From: Candidatus Omnitrophota bacterium
GTDB lineage: Bacteria; Omnitrophota; Omnitrophia; Omnitrophales; JACQLI01
Assembly: GCA_016204125.1 (NCBI GenBank)
Contig: JACQLI010000017.1
Coordinates: forward strand, 1-30,963
DNA length: 30,963 nt
Direction of reading: 5' to 3'
This document shows, in pieces, positions 8,153-17,000 of this stretch. Both the position numbers and the translations under genes were made by a program. The stretch's first letter is position 1. Every line of letters begins with the position of its first letter. Below the pieces are notes generated by a model. It had not been told where the DNA came from and made no database searches. It saw only the letters and a list, made by a program, of their open reading frames with translations.

Positions 8153-8467
8153 ATGTCCTACGTCATTACTGAAAAGTGCTTAGGCGAACAATATGCATCC
8201 TGCGTGGCGGTTTGTCCAGTCGACTGCATTTATCCTGGCCCCTATAAGAATGAACCCTTCATGGTCATTGACCCCACTATCTGTATCACCTGTGGCGCCT
8301 GCCTTCCTGAGTGTCCGATTGGGGCGATCGTAGAATCGGAAGATTATGACCCCGCATACGCAAAAATTAACGCCGACTTGTCACCCCAATTCAAAGCGAA
8401 CCCTAAGGTTCCAGAGCGGCCGAAGAACGAGCCGCCTAGGAAGCCTGGAAATAAGCTCGTTCAGTAG
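8153..8467 (+). CDS. fdxA: 7Fe-type (3Fe-4S/4Fe-4S) ferredoxin
   Basis: This is a small soluble electron carrier. In the 104 residues the cysteines are at 9, 17, 21, 25, 44, 47, 50 and 54. By the Azotobacter FdI/FdxA pattern, C9, C17 and C54 would hold a 3Fe-4S cluster and C21, C44, C47 and C50 a 4Fe-4S cluster. The cysteine of an 8Fe ferredoxin expected at position 12 is glutamate here, which supports the 7Fe type. A proline-rich tail follows, as in FdxA. It is the first gene after a clear promoter with a strong GAGGAGG ribosome site. The downstream genes include IspH, an iron-sulfur enzyme needing a low-potential donor, so a shared role is plausible but not shown. Confidence 0.9.
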   Translation: MSYVITEKCLGEQYASCVAVCPVDCIYPGPYKNEPFMVIDPTICITCGACLPECPIGAIVESEDYDPAYAKINADLSPQFKANPKVPERPKNEPPRKPGNKLVQ

Positions 8468-8481
8468 TTCTTATCTCAAAC

Positions 8482-8727
8482 ATGCCTAAAGCCTTTGTCA
8501 TGATCGATGTCCATCCTGGCAAGGAGGACGTCGTTGAAGAGACAGTCCGCCATGTCGCAGGCGTTAAGTTTGTCTATCAGGTCACGGGCGAATTTGACAT
8601 GATTGCCTTTATCGAGGCAGAACCTTACCACGCCTTTGCATGCGTGGTAGATGCGATTCGCAAAACGGAAGGTGTGCGCGACACAGACACGCAGCTCATC
8701 CTTGAGAAAAAACCGCCTAAACAGTGA
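8482..8727 (+). CDS. Stand-alone Lrp/AsnC ligand-binding (RAM) domain protein
   Basis: The 81 residues cover only the alpha-beta sandwich effector domain of Lrp/AsnC regulators (KAFVMIDVHPGKEDVVEE through the G-D-M-I core), with no DNA-binding helix-turn-helix. Such stand-alone domains usually form oligomers that bind amino acids or other small ligands and may modulate other proteins. Its stop overlaps the GTG start of the next gene by four bases, so the two are translationally coupled. The ligand is unknown. No clear Shine-Dalgarno precedes the ATG. Confidence 0.85.
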   Translation: MPKAFVMIDVHPGKEDVVEETVRHVAGVKFVYQVTGEFDMIAFIEAEPYHAFACVVDAIRKTEGVRDTDTQLILEKKPPKQ

Positions 8728-9329
8728 AGAAGGACCCGCTAGAAACCCTCCTCAAGCATTACGTAGACGATTTTGTCGCTCAGAATAAATCAGCCCGAAC
8801 GATTGCAGATGGCCTTCGAGTGATCGGAATTGGGTTTTGGCCGATTGTTGATCATCTCACCCTTCGTACCCTCCATGTCGATGAGCGCGCAAAGGAATTT
8901 CTCAAATTCAAATACGTCTATGATTCCAAACTAGGCATTCTCGAATACAACAATTGGTTTGCCAAGGTCTACCGAAAACCTGGTTATCCGCCCCTCTTTA
9001 TCGATCAGGCCTATGAAGGATCGAAAGGTAAGGGAAGTCTCATTCCTGATTGGGTGAAGGCATTTGGGGATAAAACACTTCACCATGTGGCGATTCGGGT
9101 GGAGGAAATTGAACAGGCTGTCTTTTATCTTGAGAAGCAGGGCGTCAAATTTGCGGGTGAGATTGTAGGAGAGAAAGGAAGTGATCTTCGTCAAATCTTC
9201 ACCGATCCCGAGATGAAAAAGGGAAAGGCCTTCAGCGTGGTCGAACTCACGGAAAGACACCGCGGTTACACGGGTTTCTCACCTCCTCAAGCGAATCGCT
9301 TGATGGAATCAACGCGCGTCAGTTACTAG
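8724..9329 (+). CDS. VOC-fold metalloenzyme-like protein (HPPD / DUF1338-like)
   Basis: The 201-residue protein has two vicinal-oxygen-chelate half-modules. A probable metal triad is H44 (DHLTLRT), H120 or H121 (LHHVAIRV) and E174 (SVVELTER). The DH-x-x-x-RT start and the QIFTDPE...VVELTERH end resemble 4-hydroxyphenylpyruvate dioxygenase C-terminal halves and the DUF1338/2-oxoadipate dioxygenase group. The substrate is unknown; a role in oxidising a 2-oxo acid is an inference. The GTG start is set by the four-base overlap with the RAM-domain gene. The next gene, an FAD-linked 2-hydroxyacid oxidase, starts one base after its stop, consistent with a shared pathway. Confidence 0.7.
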   Translation: MKKDPLETLLKHYVDDFVAQNKSARTIADGLRVIGIGFWPIVDHLTLRTLHVDERAKEFLKFKYVYDSKLGILEYNNWFAKVYRKPGYPPLFIDQAYEGSKGKGSLIPDWVKAFGDKTLHHVAIRVEEIEQAVFYLEKQGVKFAGEIVGEKGSDLRQIFTDPEMKKGKAFSVVELTERHRGYTGFSPPQANRLMESTRVSY

Positions 9330-9330
9330 T

Positions 9331-10785
9331 TTGCTTCGTCTCACCAAACCCCAAGAAATTGAGCCCTACCTTCGCGATGCCTCGCGCTTCTCAGGCCATG
9401 CCGAAGGGGTTGTCCTTCCTGAAAATGAAAAAGAAATCTCTGAGTTTCTAAAGGAAGCCAATCAGAAAAAAATTCCTGTCACGATTTCAGGCGGAAAGAC
9501 AGGTCTTACTGGTGCTGCAGTTCCCCTTGGCGGTCTGGTTATGGGAATGGATAACCTTTCTCGAATCCTTGAGGTCAAGAAAGATCCTACAGGAAAGGAT
9601 TCGTGGGCCCGAGTCCAACCAGGGATTCTCCTTAAAAGTTTTAGGGAGGGTCTAGAGAAAGAGTCACTTTTTTATCCTCCCGACCCCACAGGCCCCAAAC
9701 CTTTTGTTGGAGGAACTCTTGCAACGAACGCCTCAGGTCCCAACAGTTTCAAATATGGTTCAACGCGTCCTTTTGTTCGTGGGATTCGAGCTGTTCTCGC
9801 AAATGGCGAAGTCATTGAATTAAAACGAGGGAAAATTTTAGCTGACCGAAAAGGCTTTCTCGAAATTCCTATTCAGAAGGGGAAACTAAGAATTCAAGTT
9901 CCTCATTATTCATGGCCTTCGATCAAACACTCTGGCGGTTATTACGCTGTGCCTCAAATGGATGCGATCGATCTTTTCATTGGTTCGGAAGGTACACTTG
10001 GTGTGATCTCAGAAGTTGAGCTTCGGCTTCTTCCTAAACCAGAGCAAATCTTGTCCTTCATTGTTTTCTTTCCAAAAGAAGAGGATTCCTGGTGTTTTGT
10101 TAGGAAGATTCGGAAGGGAAAAAGCGTCAAGCCACGAGTAATAGAATATTTGGATAGCGGTTCACTCGAATTTCTGCGCCCCAGTTTTCCTTCGGTCCCA
10201 AGAGAGGCCCAAGCCGCCCTCTTTATTGAAGAAGAAACTGATCCTGAAAATGAGAAAAGGCTTTCTCTGAAGTGGCGCAAACTCTTTGAAAAAGAAAAAG
10301 CGCTTCCTGATCTTTGGGAAGCTAAGAGACAAGAGGAGGCACAAAAATTTCGTGAGTTTCGAACCGCCCTGCCTTTAGCTGTTAATGAGTTTATCGCCAG
10401 GCATGGCCAAATGAAGATCAGTACGGACACGTGTGTGGGTGAGGAACAATTCGAAGAACTCATGCTTTTCCATAGACGCCGCGTTCAGGACTCAGGCCTT
10501 AAAAATGTTACTTTTGGCCATATCGGGGAGAGTCATGTCCATTTGAATCTTCTTCCTCAGGATGAAAAGGAGAAGGAAAAGGCCCGTGTCCTTTATCAAG
10601 AGCTCTTGAAGAAAGCGATTGCGATGGGAGGAACCTTCTCGGCCGAGCATGGAGTGGGGAAATTGAAGCACGATTACCTTATCAGGCTTTATGGCGAGAA
10701 AGGTGTTCAGGAAATGAGGGAGATTAAGCGAGTTTTTGATCCAAACCTCATTCTTGGCCGCGGGAACATTTTTGATATAGAATAG
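9331..10785 (+). CDS. FAD-linked oxidase, glycolate oxidase GlcD / D-lactate dehydrogenase family
   Basis: This family oxidises a 2-hydroxy acid (glycolate, D-lactate, D-2-hydroxyglutarate) with FAD, passing electrons to a carrier. The 484 residues have the typical length. The N-terminal FAD-binding PCMH domain carries VTISGGKTGLTGAAVPLGG and GGTLATNASGPNSFKYGSTR, and the C-terminal cap has the GHIGESHVHLNL and SAEHGVGKLKHDY motifs that bind substrate and metal. The start is TTG at 9331, one base after the preceding stop; no ATG lies close to the conserved N-terminus. No GlcE/GlcF partner is adjacent; the ferredoxin upstream could be the acceptor, by inference. The exact substrate is not decidable. 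Confidence 0.85.
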   Translation: MLRLTKPQEIEPYLRDASRFSGHAEGVVLPENEKEISEFLKEANQKKIPVTISGGKTGLTGAAVPLGGLVMGMDNLSRILEVKKDPTGKDSWARVQPGILLKSFREGLEKESLFYPPDPTGPKPFVGGTLATNASGPNSFKYGSTRPFVRGIRAVLANGEVIELKRGKILADRKGFLEIPIQKGKLRIQVPHYSWPSIKHSGGYYAVPQMDAIDLFIGSEGTLGVISEVELRLLPKPEQILSFIVFFPKEEDSWCFVRKIRKGKSVKPRVIEYLDSGSLEFLRPSFPSVPREAQAALFIEEETDPENEKRLSLKWRKLFEKEKALPDLWEAKRQEEAQKFREFRTALPLAVNEFIARHGQMKISTDTCVGEEQFEELMLFHRRRVQDSGLKNVTFGHIGESHVHLNLLPQDEKEKEKARVLYQELLKKAIAMGGTFSAEHGVGKLKHDYLIRLYGEKGVQEMREIKRVFDPNLILGRGNIFDIE

Positions 10786-10803
10786 GGCGCGAGACAACCA
10801 ACC

Positions 10804-11820
10804 ATGATTATCGGACTTACAGGCAAGAATGGCGGAGGCAAGGGGGAAGTGGCTAAGTTCCTTACAGAACGAGGCTTTCAGGCACTTTCCCTTTCCGATG
10901 TTTTGAGGGAGGAGGCCCAAAAGGCTGCAAAGCCTGTTACCCGCGATGTCTTGGTTGAGCTTGGCAACAGGCTCCGAAATGAATTTGGGTCGGGTGTCCT
11001 AGCCGAAAAGATTTACGCACGGCTTGATCCAGAGAAAAATTACATCATCGATTCCATCCGTCATCCCTCCGAGGTGCAGGTTTTTAAGAGGAGAAGGGAC
11101 TTCTATTTGGTCCATGTCCAAGCCCCTCAAAAACTTCGGTTTGAAAGACTTCGTCAGCGAGGACGTGAAAATGATCCACGCACTTTTGAAGAATTCTTGG
11201 CTCTCGAAGCGAAGGAGGCTGCAAGTGCTAAATCGGATGACCAACAGCTTGATCAGGCCATTTCGTTGGCTGATGTGACGCTTGAGAATGGGGGTCCGCT
11301 TCGTGATCTCCATGAAAAGATTAAAAGACTTCTTCTTGAACTATCTAAGAAGGAACTTCGTCCTGACTGGGATGACTATTTTCTCGGGATCGCTAAGATG
11401 GTTGCCTTAAGATCCAACTGTATCAAAAGAAAAGTTGCCGCAGTTCTGGTTAAAGATCGAAGGATTATTTCTACAGGATACAACGGCACGCCAAGAGGGG
11501 TTAAGAACTGTAATGAAGGAGGGTGTCCGCGCTGCAACAACCTGAATCCTTCAGGAAAGGATTTGGAAGAGTGCCTTTGTTCTCATGCCGAAGAAAATGC
11601 GATCACGCAAGCTGCCTATCATGGAGTCACCATCAAAGACGCCACCCTGTACACAACCTTTTCTCCATGTCTTATCTGCACCAAGATGATCATCAATTCG
11701 GGAATTCGTGAGGTGGTTTATAATGTCGATTACGAACTTGCACTGAGAGCAAGAGGGCTCCTGGAGGAGGCAGGAGTCCTGATTCGTCAGCTTCCTCTTA
11801 CACAGTCCCTCCCTGTATGA
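10804..11820 (+). CDS. P-loop kinase-like / deoxycytidylate deaminase fusion
   Basis: The 338-residue protein has two parts. Residues 1-180 are a P-loop NTPase of the dephospho-CoA/nucleotide-kinase type with Walker-like GKNGGGKG at 7-14; the usual Ser/Thr after the lysine is glycine, as in the GKGE variant I know from archaeal AAA kinases. Residues 185-335 are a dCMP deaminase: zinc site H261-A-E263 plus P288-C289-x-x-C292, and the extra CNEGGCPRC cysteine cluster typical of ComEB/Dcd enzymes. The deaminase would convert dCMP to dUMP for thymidylate synthesis. A similar two-domain layout occurs in yeast Dcd1 and in the phage-defence deaminase AvcD/DcdV, though the latter is longer. The gene overlaps ispH by four bases (ATGA). 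Confidence 0.88.
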   Translation: MIIGLTGKNGGGKGEVAKFLTERGFQALSLSDVLREEAQKAAKPVTRDVLVELGNRLRNEFGSGVLAEKIYARLDPEKNYIIDSIRHPSEVQVFKRRRDFYLVHVQAPQKLRFERLRQRGRENDPRTFEEFLALEAKEAASAKSDDQQLDQAISLADVTLENGGPLRDLHEKIKRLLLELSKKELRPDWDDYFLGIAKMVALRSNCIKRKVAAVLVKDRRIISTGYNGTPRGVKNCNEGGCPRCNNLNPSGKDLEECLCSHAEENAITQAAYHGVTIKDATLYTTFSPCLICTKMIINSGIREVVYNVDYELALRARGLLEEAGVLIRQLPLTQSLPV

Positions 11821-13001
11821 CCCACTCCATCATCCGCAAAAGCTTTGGACTCAAGGAAGAAATCAGACCTCAGCTTCAAGCAAGCTACCACAGTCCTTTG
11901 ATCGATCGGATCAAAAAGGAAGGTTACCGTCTTGAAGCAGGAGACCTCACCATCCGTCTCGCAGAGGAATTCGGGTTTTGTTATGGAGTAGACCGCGCTG
12001 TTGACTACGCCTACGAAACTCGCGCCAAGTTTCCGAATAAGCGCATCTTTCTCACGAATGAGATCATTCACAATCCAAGGGTTAATACCAAACTTCTCGA
12101 ACTGGGCGTGCAATTCCTCCACGGTCCTTATAAAGGAAATGGAGGCGTTGAGATTATAACTGAGGATGACGTTGTCATTATTCCTGCGTTTGGGACGACT
12201 CTAAGGGAGCTCGATGAGCTTCAGAAAAAAGGATGTGTCCTTGTCGATACCACATGCGGTTCTGTCATGAGTGTTTGGAAAAGAGTCGAAAGTTATGCCC
12301 GAGAAGGATTCACTTCCGTGATTCATGGTAAGTACGATCATGAGGAGACACAGGCCACAAGTTCACGCGCAATCCAATACTCAAGCGGCAAGTACATCGT
12401 TGTTCGGGATAAATCAGAGACCCAAATTGTTTGTGACTATATTGAGAAGAAAGGTAATAAAGAATCCTTTCTCGATTATTTTTGTCACGGAATTTCGTCT
12501 GGCTTTGATCCAGACCATGATTTAGAAAAGATCGGTTGTGCGAATCAGACAACCATGCTTTCCAGTGAATCGCTTGAAATCGCGAATAGGCTCCAAGAAT
12601 CAATCAAAAAACGTTGGGGCGCGGAAGAGTTACCCAGACGATTTCGTCATTTCGATACCATTTGTTCAGCTACCCAAGACCGACAGGATGCTGTTTTGAA
12701 ACTTGCGCGTGAGGGAATCGATTTGATGATCGTAGTCGGAGGCTATAACTCAAGCAACACAGGCCACCTGGTTGAGATTTCACTCGAGTTTTGTCCCGCC
12801 TTTCACGTAAAGGATTCCACCTGCATCCTCTCTCGCGATGAAATTGAACACAAGCCTGTAGGGAAAACAGAATCCGTGCGAACACGTGATTGGCTTCCTC
12901 ATGGAAAAGCAAGGCTCGGCATTACAGCTGGCGCATCGACCCCTAACCGAGTCATTGAGGAAGTCATTGAGCGGATCGTCAAAGTCTGGGAAGGTTCATG
13001 A
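11817..13001 (+). CDS. ispH: 4-hydroxy-3-methylbut-2-enyl diphosphate reductase (long plant/cyanobacterial type)
   Basis: This is the last step of the MEP isoprenoid pathway, reducing HMBPP to IPP and DMAPP with a [4Fe-4S] cluster. The 394 residues match the long plant/cyanobacterial form rather than the roughly 315-residue E. coli form; the extra N-terminal 40 residues are present. Cluster ligands are C55 (GFCYGVDRA), C147 (DTTCGSV) and C283 (TICSATQDRQ). The HGKYDHEETQAT segment contains the conserved HEE region. It overlaps the deaminase at the start and the glutaredoxin at the end, each by an ATGA. Electrons could come from the ferredoxin at the head of the operon (inference). Confidence 0.95.
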   Translation: MTHSIIRKSFGLKEEIRPQLQASYHSPLIDRIKKEGYRLEAGDLTIRLAEEFGFCYGVDRAVDYAYETRAKFPNKRIFLTNEIIHNPRVNTKLLELGVQFLHGPYKGNGGVEIITEDDVVIIPAFGTTLRELDELQKKGCVLVDTTCGSVMSVWKRVESYAREGFTSVIHGKYDHEETQATSSRAIQYSSGKYIVVRDKSETQIVCDYIEKKGNKESFLDYFCHGISSGFDPDHDLEKIGCANQTTMLSSESLEIANRLQESIKKRWGAEELPRRFRHFDTICSATQDRQDAVLKLAREGIDLMIVVGGYNSSNTGHLVEISLEFCPAFHVKDSTCILSRDEIEHKPVGKTESVRTRDWLPHGKARLGITAGASTPNRVIEEVIERIVKVWEGS

Positions 13002-13252
13002 CCGTTAAACGGGTCACCATTTACACCACCCAGCAGTGTCCTCACTGCATGCGTGCCAAGGCCCTATTGAAACGAAAGAACATCCCTTTTGCCGAGATCG
13101 ACATTACCGACGATGCTACAAAACGCGGGGAAGTTGAGAAGAAGTACGGAATGATGACCGTTCCCATAATCATTATGGGCGATCAATTGATAGGTGGAGC
13201 TGATCACCTTTACGATCTTGAGAGAAAGGGAGAGTTAGATAAGTACTTATAG
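12998..13252 (+). CDS. Glutaredoxin
   Basis: A small thiol-disulfide oxidoreductase of 84 residues. Active site C14-P-H-C17, cis-proline motif TVPIII and the GGADHLYDL glutathione-binding turn. The length fits GrxC-type or NrdH-like redoxins; GGADHL favours a glutaredoxin. It starts within the last codon of ispH (ATGA) and ends the gene run. A role in iron-sulfur or redox repair of the operon's enzymes is an inference. Confidence 0.9.
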   Translation: MTVKRVTIYTTQQCPHCMRAKALLKRKNIPFAEIDITDDATKRGEVEKKYGMMTVPIIIMGDQLIGGADHLYDLERKGELDKYL

Positions 13253-13281
13253 AATAAAGAGTTGTTGAGTCTAGATTTGTC

Positions 13282-13311
13282 TTGACCGTGTTCTTATCCT
13301 TGTTCTATATT
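13282..13311 (+). promoter_or_regulatory. Promoter of the RHH-CBS-gltBD operon
   Basis: A TTGACC -35 box (13282-13287) and a TATATT -10 box (13306-13311), 18 bases apart, lie in the 100-base gap after the glutaredoxin gene. A perfect AAGGAGGT ribosome site at 13335-13342 precedes the GTG start at 13353 by ten bases. Confidence 0.65.
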
Positions 13312-13352
13312 ATTTACCTGCCAAGGGAGGCCTCAAGGAGGTACATCTACAC

Positions 13353-13556
13353 GTGACGAAGCCGTTTGCGACCAAGCTGAACGAAGAAACTTTGCTTAAA
13401 CTCGACAGCCTTGCCCATAAGACTCGCATTCCAAAGTCGCGCCTTTGTGAACAAGCGATCGATCTCCTCGTAGACCATTATAAGCAGATCGACGACGATC
13501 TCTCACTGGCTCAAAAAATACGTGAGGCGAAGCAGTTCGAGACGGCAAAGGTTTAA
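13353..13556 (+). CDS. Ribbon-helix-helix (CopG/Arc-type) regulator
   Basis: The 67 residues hold a single ribbon-helix-helix domain: the strand FATKLNEETLLKLDSLA, then a helix with KTRIPKSRLCEQAIDLLVDHY. Such proteins dimerise and bind operators through the N-terminal strand. GTG is the start, set by a perfect AAGGAGGT. It is the first gene of the run leading to CBS, gltB and gltD and so may autoregulate the operon, or it may be an antitoxin-like orphan. No toxin gene follows, so I favour a regulator. Confidence 0.85.
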   Translation: MTKPFATKLNEETLLKLDSLAHKTRIPKSRLCEQAIDLLVDHYKQIDDDLSLAQKIREAKQFETAKV

Positions 13557-13572
13557 AAGCTTATCTTAATCT

Positions 13573-14025
13573 ATGAAGCTTAAAGACGTACTCAAAACCA
13601 AAGGCTCCAAAGTATGGACCATCCGAGAGGATCAGACCATAACTGAAGCTGTGGAAACGCTTGTCAGTCAGAAAATAGGAGCTTTGCTGGTATTAGGAAA
13701 GGACGAGGGGTTGGTTGGAGTTATTTCGGAAAGAGATATCATGCGAGGTTATCATCAATATCGCGGAGGACTGGATAAGATTCTTGTGAGTCAACTGATG
13801 ACGCGAAGAGTGATTATCGGCTCTCCCGAGGATGACACGAGTTACATCATGGGCATCATGACTCATAATCGCGTGAGACACATTCCTATAGTAGCGGAGG
13901 GAAAATTGCAAGGAATTGTGTCCATTGGCGATGTCGTCAAGTCACAGCTTGAGGATTCAACCTACGAGATTCACTATCTTAAAGAGTATATTTATGGAAG
14001 AGGACAAACACCACCCAACCCATAA
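13573..14025 (+). CDS. Two-CBS-domain protein
   Basis: The 150-residue protein consists of two CBS domains (about 10-60 and 75-135) with the usual D-x-M/V-x-x and G-I/V-V-S-x-x-D turns (GVISERDIMRG, GIVSIGDVVKS). CBS pairs bind adenosyl ligands (AMP, ATP, SAM, NADH) and sense energy state. No catalytic domain is attached. Its 3' end overlaps the gltB start by 32 bases. An adenylate-sensing role in tuning glutamate synthase is suggested by the neighbourhood only. Confidence 0.9.
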   Translation: MKLKDVLKTKGSKVWTIREDQTITEAVETLVSQKIGALLVLGKDEGLVGVISERDIMRGYHQYRGGLDKILVSQLMTRRVIIGSPEDDTSYIMGIMTHNRVRHIPIVAEGKLQGIVSIGDVVKSQLEDSTYEIHYLKEYIYGRGQTPPNP

Positions 14026-17000
14026 AAGAAATTGCAGACCGCCCGAGCGCCAAGGTCTTTATGACCCTTGGTATGAACACGACTCCTGCGGTGTCGGCTT
14101 TGTTGTCGATGTCAAAGGAAAAAAATCCCACGCTATTGTCCAGCAAGCTCTTACCGTTGTCCTTAACCTCCGTCACCGTGGTGCATGTGGGTGCGAGGCA
14201 AATACAGGTGACGGAGCGGGAATCCTCCTTCAGACGCCTCACAAGTTCTTCAAAGAAGTCTGTCCCAAGGAGAAAATCAAACTCCCTTCCCCCAAAGAAT
14301 ACGGCGTTGGGATGATCTTCTTACCGCAAGATGCCGAGGGACGGAGGAATTGTGAGAAGTTTCTTGAGGAGATCGTTAAGGAAGAAGGTCAACATTTTCT
14401 AGGCTGGAGGACGGTGCCGACTGATAACCGTTTGGTGGGCAAGACTGCCAGAAGTTGCGAGCCAATCGTACGTCAGATTTTCATCGGTAGAAGTTCCAAG
14501 ATCAAAGACGACATGGACTTTGAACGGAAGCTTTATGTCATCCGTAGACGCGCTGAAAACACGATTCGCTATTCGGGGATAAAAGGCGGGCAGTCCTTCT
14601 ATATCGCAAGTCTTTCTTACAAGACCGTTGTTTATAAAGGAATGTTGATGTCGGAACAGGTCATTCCTTTCTATCCCGAACTCGCCAACCCCGCCATGGA
14701 AAGCGCCCTTGCCCTTGTCCATTCAAGATTCAGCACCAATACTTTCCCAAGTTGGGAAAGGGCTCACCCCTACCGCTACATTGCTCATAACGGTGAAATC
14801 AATACGCTTCGCGGCAATGTCAACTGGATGCACGCAAGGCAATCGATGTGTGCCACAGAACTTTTTGGAGATGACATCAAGAAGGTGATGCCTGTCATTT
14901 GTCCCGACGGAAGCGATTCTGCCATGTTTGATAACTGTCTGGAATTTCTTGTACTGACAGGTCGTTCGCTCCCGCATTCTGTCATGATGATGATTCCAGA
15001 GCCCTGGTCCAATCACGAGAGTATGAGTGATGAGAAAAAGGCCTTTTATGAATTCCATAGCTCTCTGATGGAACCGTGGGATGGTCCTGCTTCCATCGCC
15101 TTTACAGACGGAGTAAAGATCGGTGCGGTGCTTGACCGCAACGGACTTCGCCCGTCGCGTTACTACGTTACAAAAGATGATCTTGTCATCATGGCTTCTG
15201 AGGTGGGTGTTTTGGATGTGCCGCCCGAACGCGTACTTCAAAAAGGAAGGCTGCAACCAGGGCGCATGTTTCTGATTGATACGGAAGAAGGCCGAATCGT
15301 TGCAGACGAAGAATTAAAAGGAAAAATCTCGATTGAGCACCCCTATCGCACATGGCTTGACGAAAACATGGTCAAATTGGAAGACCTGCCCGAACCTCCC
15401 CATGTTCACGAGCCAGACCATAAAACGATGCTTCTCCGTCAACAGGCTTTTGGTTATACCTTTGAAGACTTACGCATCATCATGGCCCCGATGGCGAAAG
15501 ACGGCGTTGAGCCTGTTGGTTCCATGGGGACAGATACGCCCCTTGCCGTTTTGTCGAATAAACCGCAGCTTCTCTTCAACTATTTCAAACAGCTTTTTGC
15601 TCAGGTGACCAACCCACCAATTGACTGCATCAGAGAAGAGATCATCACCTCTACGGAAACTACCGTTGGGTCAGAGAGAAACCTCCTCAAACCTGAACCT
15701 AAGAGCTGTCATCAGATTAAACTCAAAAGTCCCATCCTCACGAATGAAGAGTTTGAGAAACTCCGTCATGTTAAGCACCGTGAATTTCAATCAGCGACTC
15801 TTTCTATCCTTTACAAAGTAGCGGAAGGAGGCAAGGGGCTTGAAGCTGCTTTGGAGAAGGTTTTCAAAGAGGCGAGCGAGGCGATCAAAAAAGGAATCAA
15901 TATCATTGTGCTTTCAGATCGAGGAATTGATCGTGAGCATGCCCCTATCCCTGCGCTCTTAGCCGTTTCTGGAGTTCATCATCATCTGATACGCGAAGGG
16001 ACAAGGACAAGAGTCGGACTTGTTTTGGAATCAGGCGAACCACGCGAGGTGCATCACTTCGCCCTCTTAATCGGTTACGGGGCTGGTGCGATCAATCCCT
16101 ATCTTGCCTTTGAGACACTCGATGACATGATCAGGCAAGGGATTCTCAAGGGTATCGATCATAAAACAACCGTTAAGAATTATGCCAAGGCCGTTGCTAA
16201 AGGTGTTGTCAAGACGATGTCCAAGATGGGAATTTCAACCATACAGAGTTATCGAGGGGCACAGATCTTCGAGGCGATTGGCCTCAATCATACGGTCGTT
16301 GATAAATACTTTACCTGGACAGCTTCGCGGATCGAAGGGGTTGGAATCGATGAGATTGCGGCTGAAGTAGAAAAAAGGCATCGGCACGCCTTTCCCGATC
16401 GAGACGTCAACGGCCGTACCCTTGATCCAGGAGGCCAGTATCAGTGGCGTAGTGACGGTGAATACCACCTTTTCAACCCCGACACCATCCACAAATTACA
16501 GTTAGCCGTCCGCACTAAAAATTACAAAGCCTTCAAAGAATATTCTACGGCAGTTAATAATCAGGAAAAAAATTACTGCACGTTGCGTGGTCTCCTCGAT
16601 TTTAAATTTCCCGCGAAGCCGATTCCGATTGAAGAAGTAGAATCTGCAGAGTCCATCATGAAGAGATTTAAATCAGGGGCGATGTCCTATGGTTCAATCA
16701 GTAAGGAAGCGCATGAGAGTCTTGCCATTGCGATGAATCGAATTGGTGGAAAAAGTAACACAGGAGAAGGGGGAGAGGATCCCGCTCGTTACACTCTCGA
16801 TTCCAACGGCGATTCCCGCAACAGCGCAATCAAACAAGTTGCTTCAGGACGGTTTGGAGTAACCAGTCTTTATCTGGTCAAGGCGAAGGAACTTCAAATC
16901 AAAATGGCCCAGGGGGCGAAACCTGGGGAGGGCGGCCAATTGCCAGGGCAAAAGGTTTATCCATGGATTGCGAAAGTGAGGTATTCAACACCTGGTGTGG

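Noticed and set aside
9954..10463. Antisense 169-residue ORF opposite the FAD oxidase gene
   Set aside because: Serine/arginine-rich shadow of a conserved enzyme; no family motif and no ribosome site.
10804..11820. The kinase-deaminase fusion as an AvcD-type phage-defence gene
   Set aside because: No sign of an antitoxin RNA or defence neighbours, it is shorter than AvcD, and it is translationally coupled to ispH; kept only as a possibility.
13916..13993. Longer N-terminus for gltB from an upstream ATG at 13916
   Set aside because: It would overlap the CBS gene by over 100 bases and add 26 residues unlike any GltB propeptide; ATG 13994 gives the normal 1,542-residue protein.
13353..14025. 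RHH protein plus following gene as a toxin-antitoxin pair
   Set aside because: The second gene is a plain CBS pair with no toxin fold, and both lead into gltBD.
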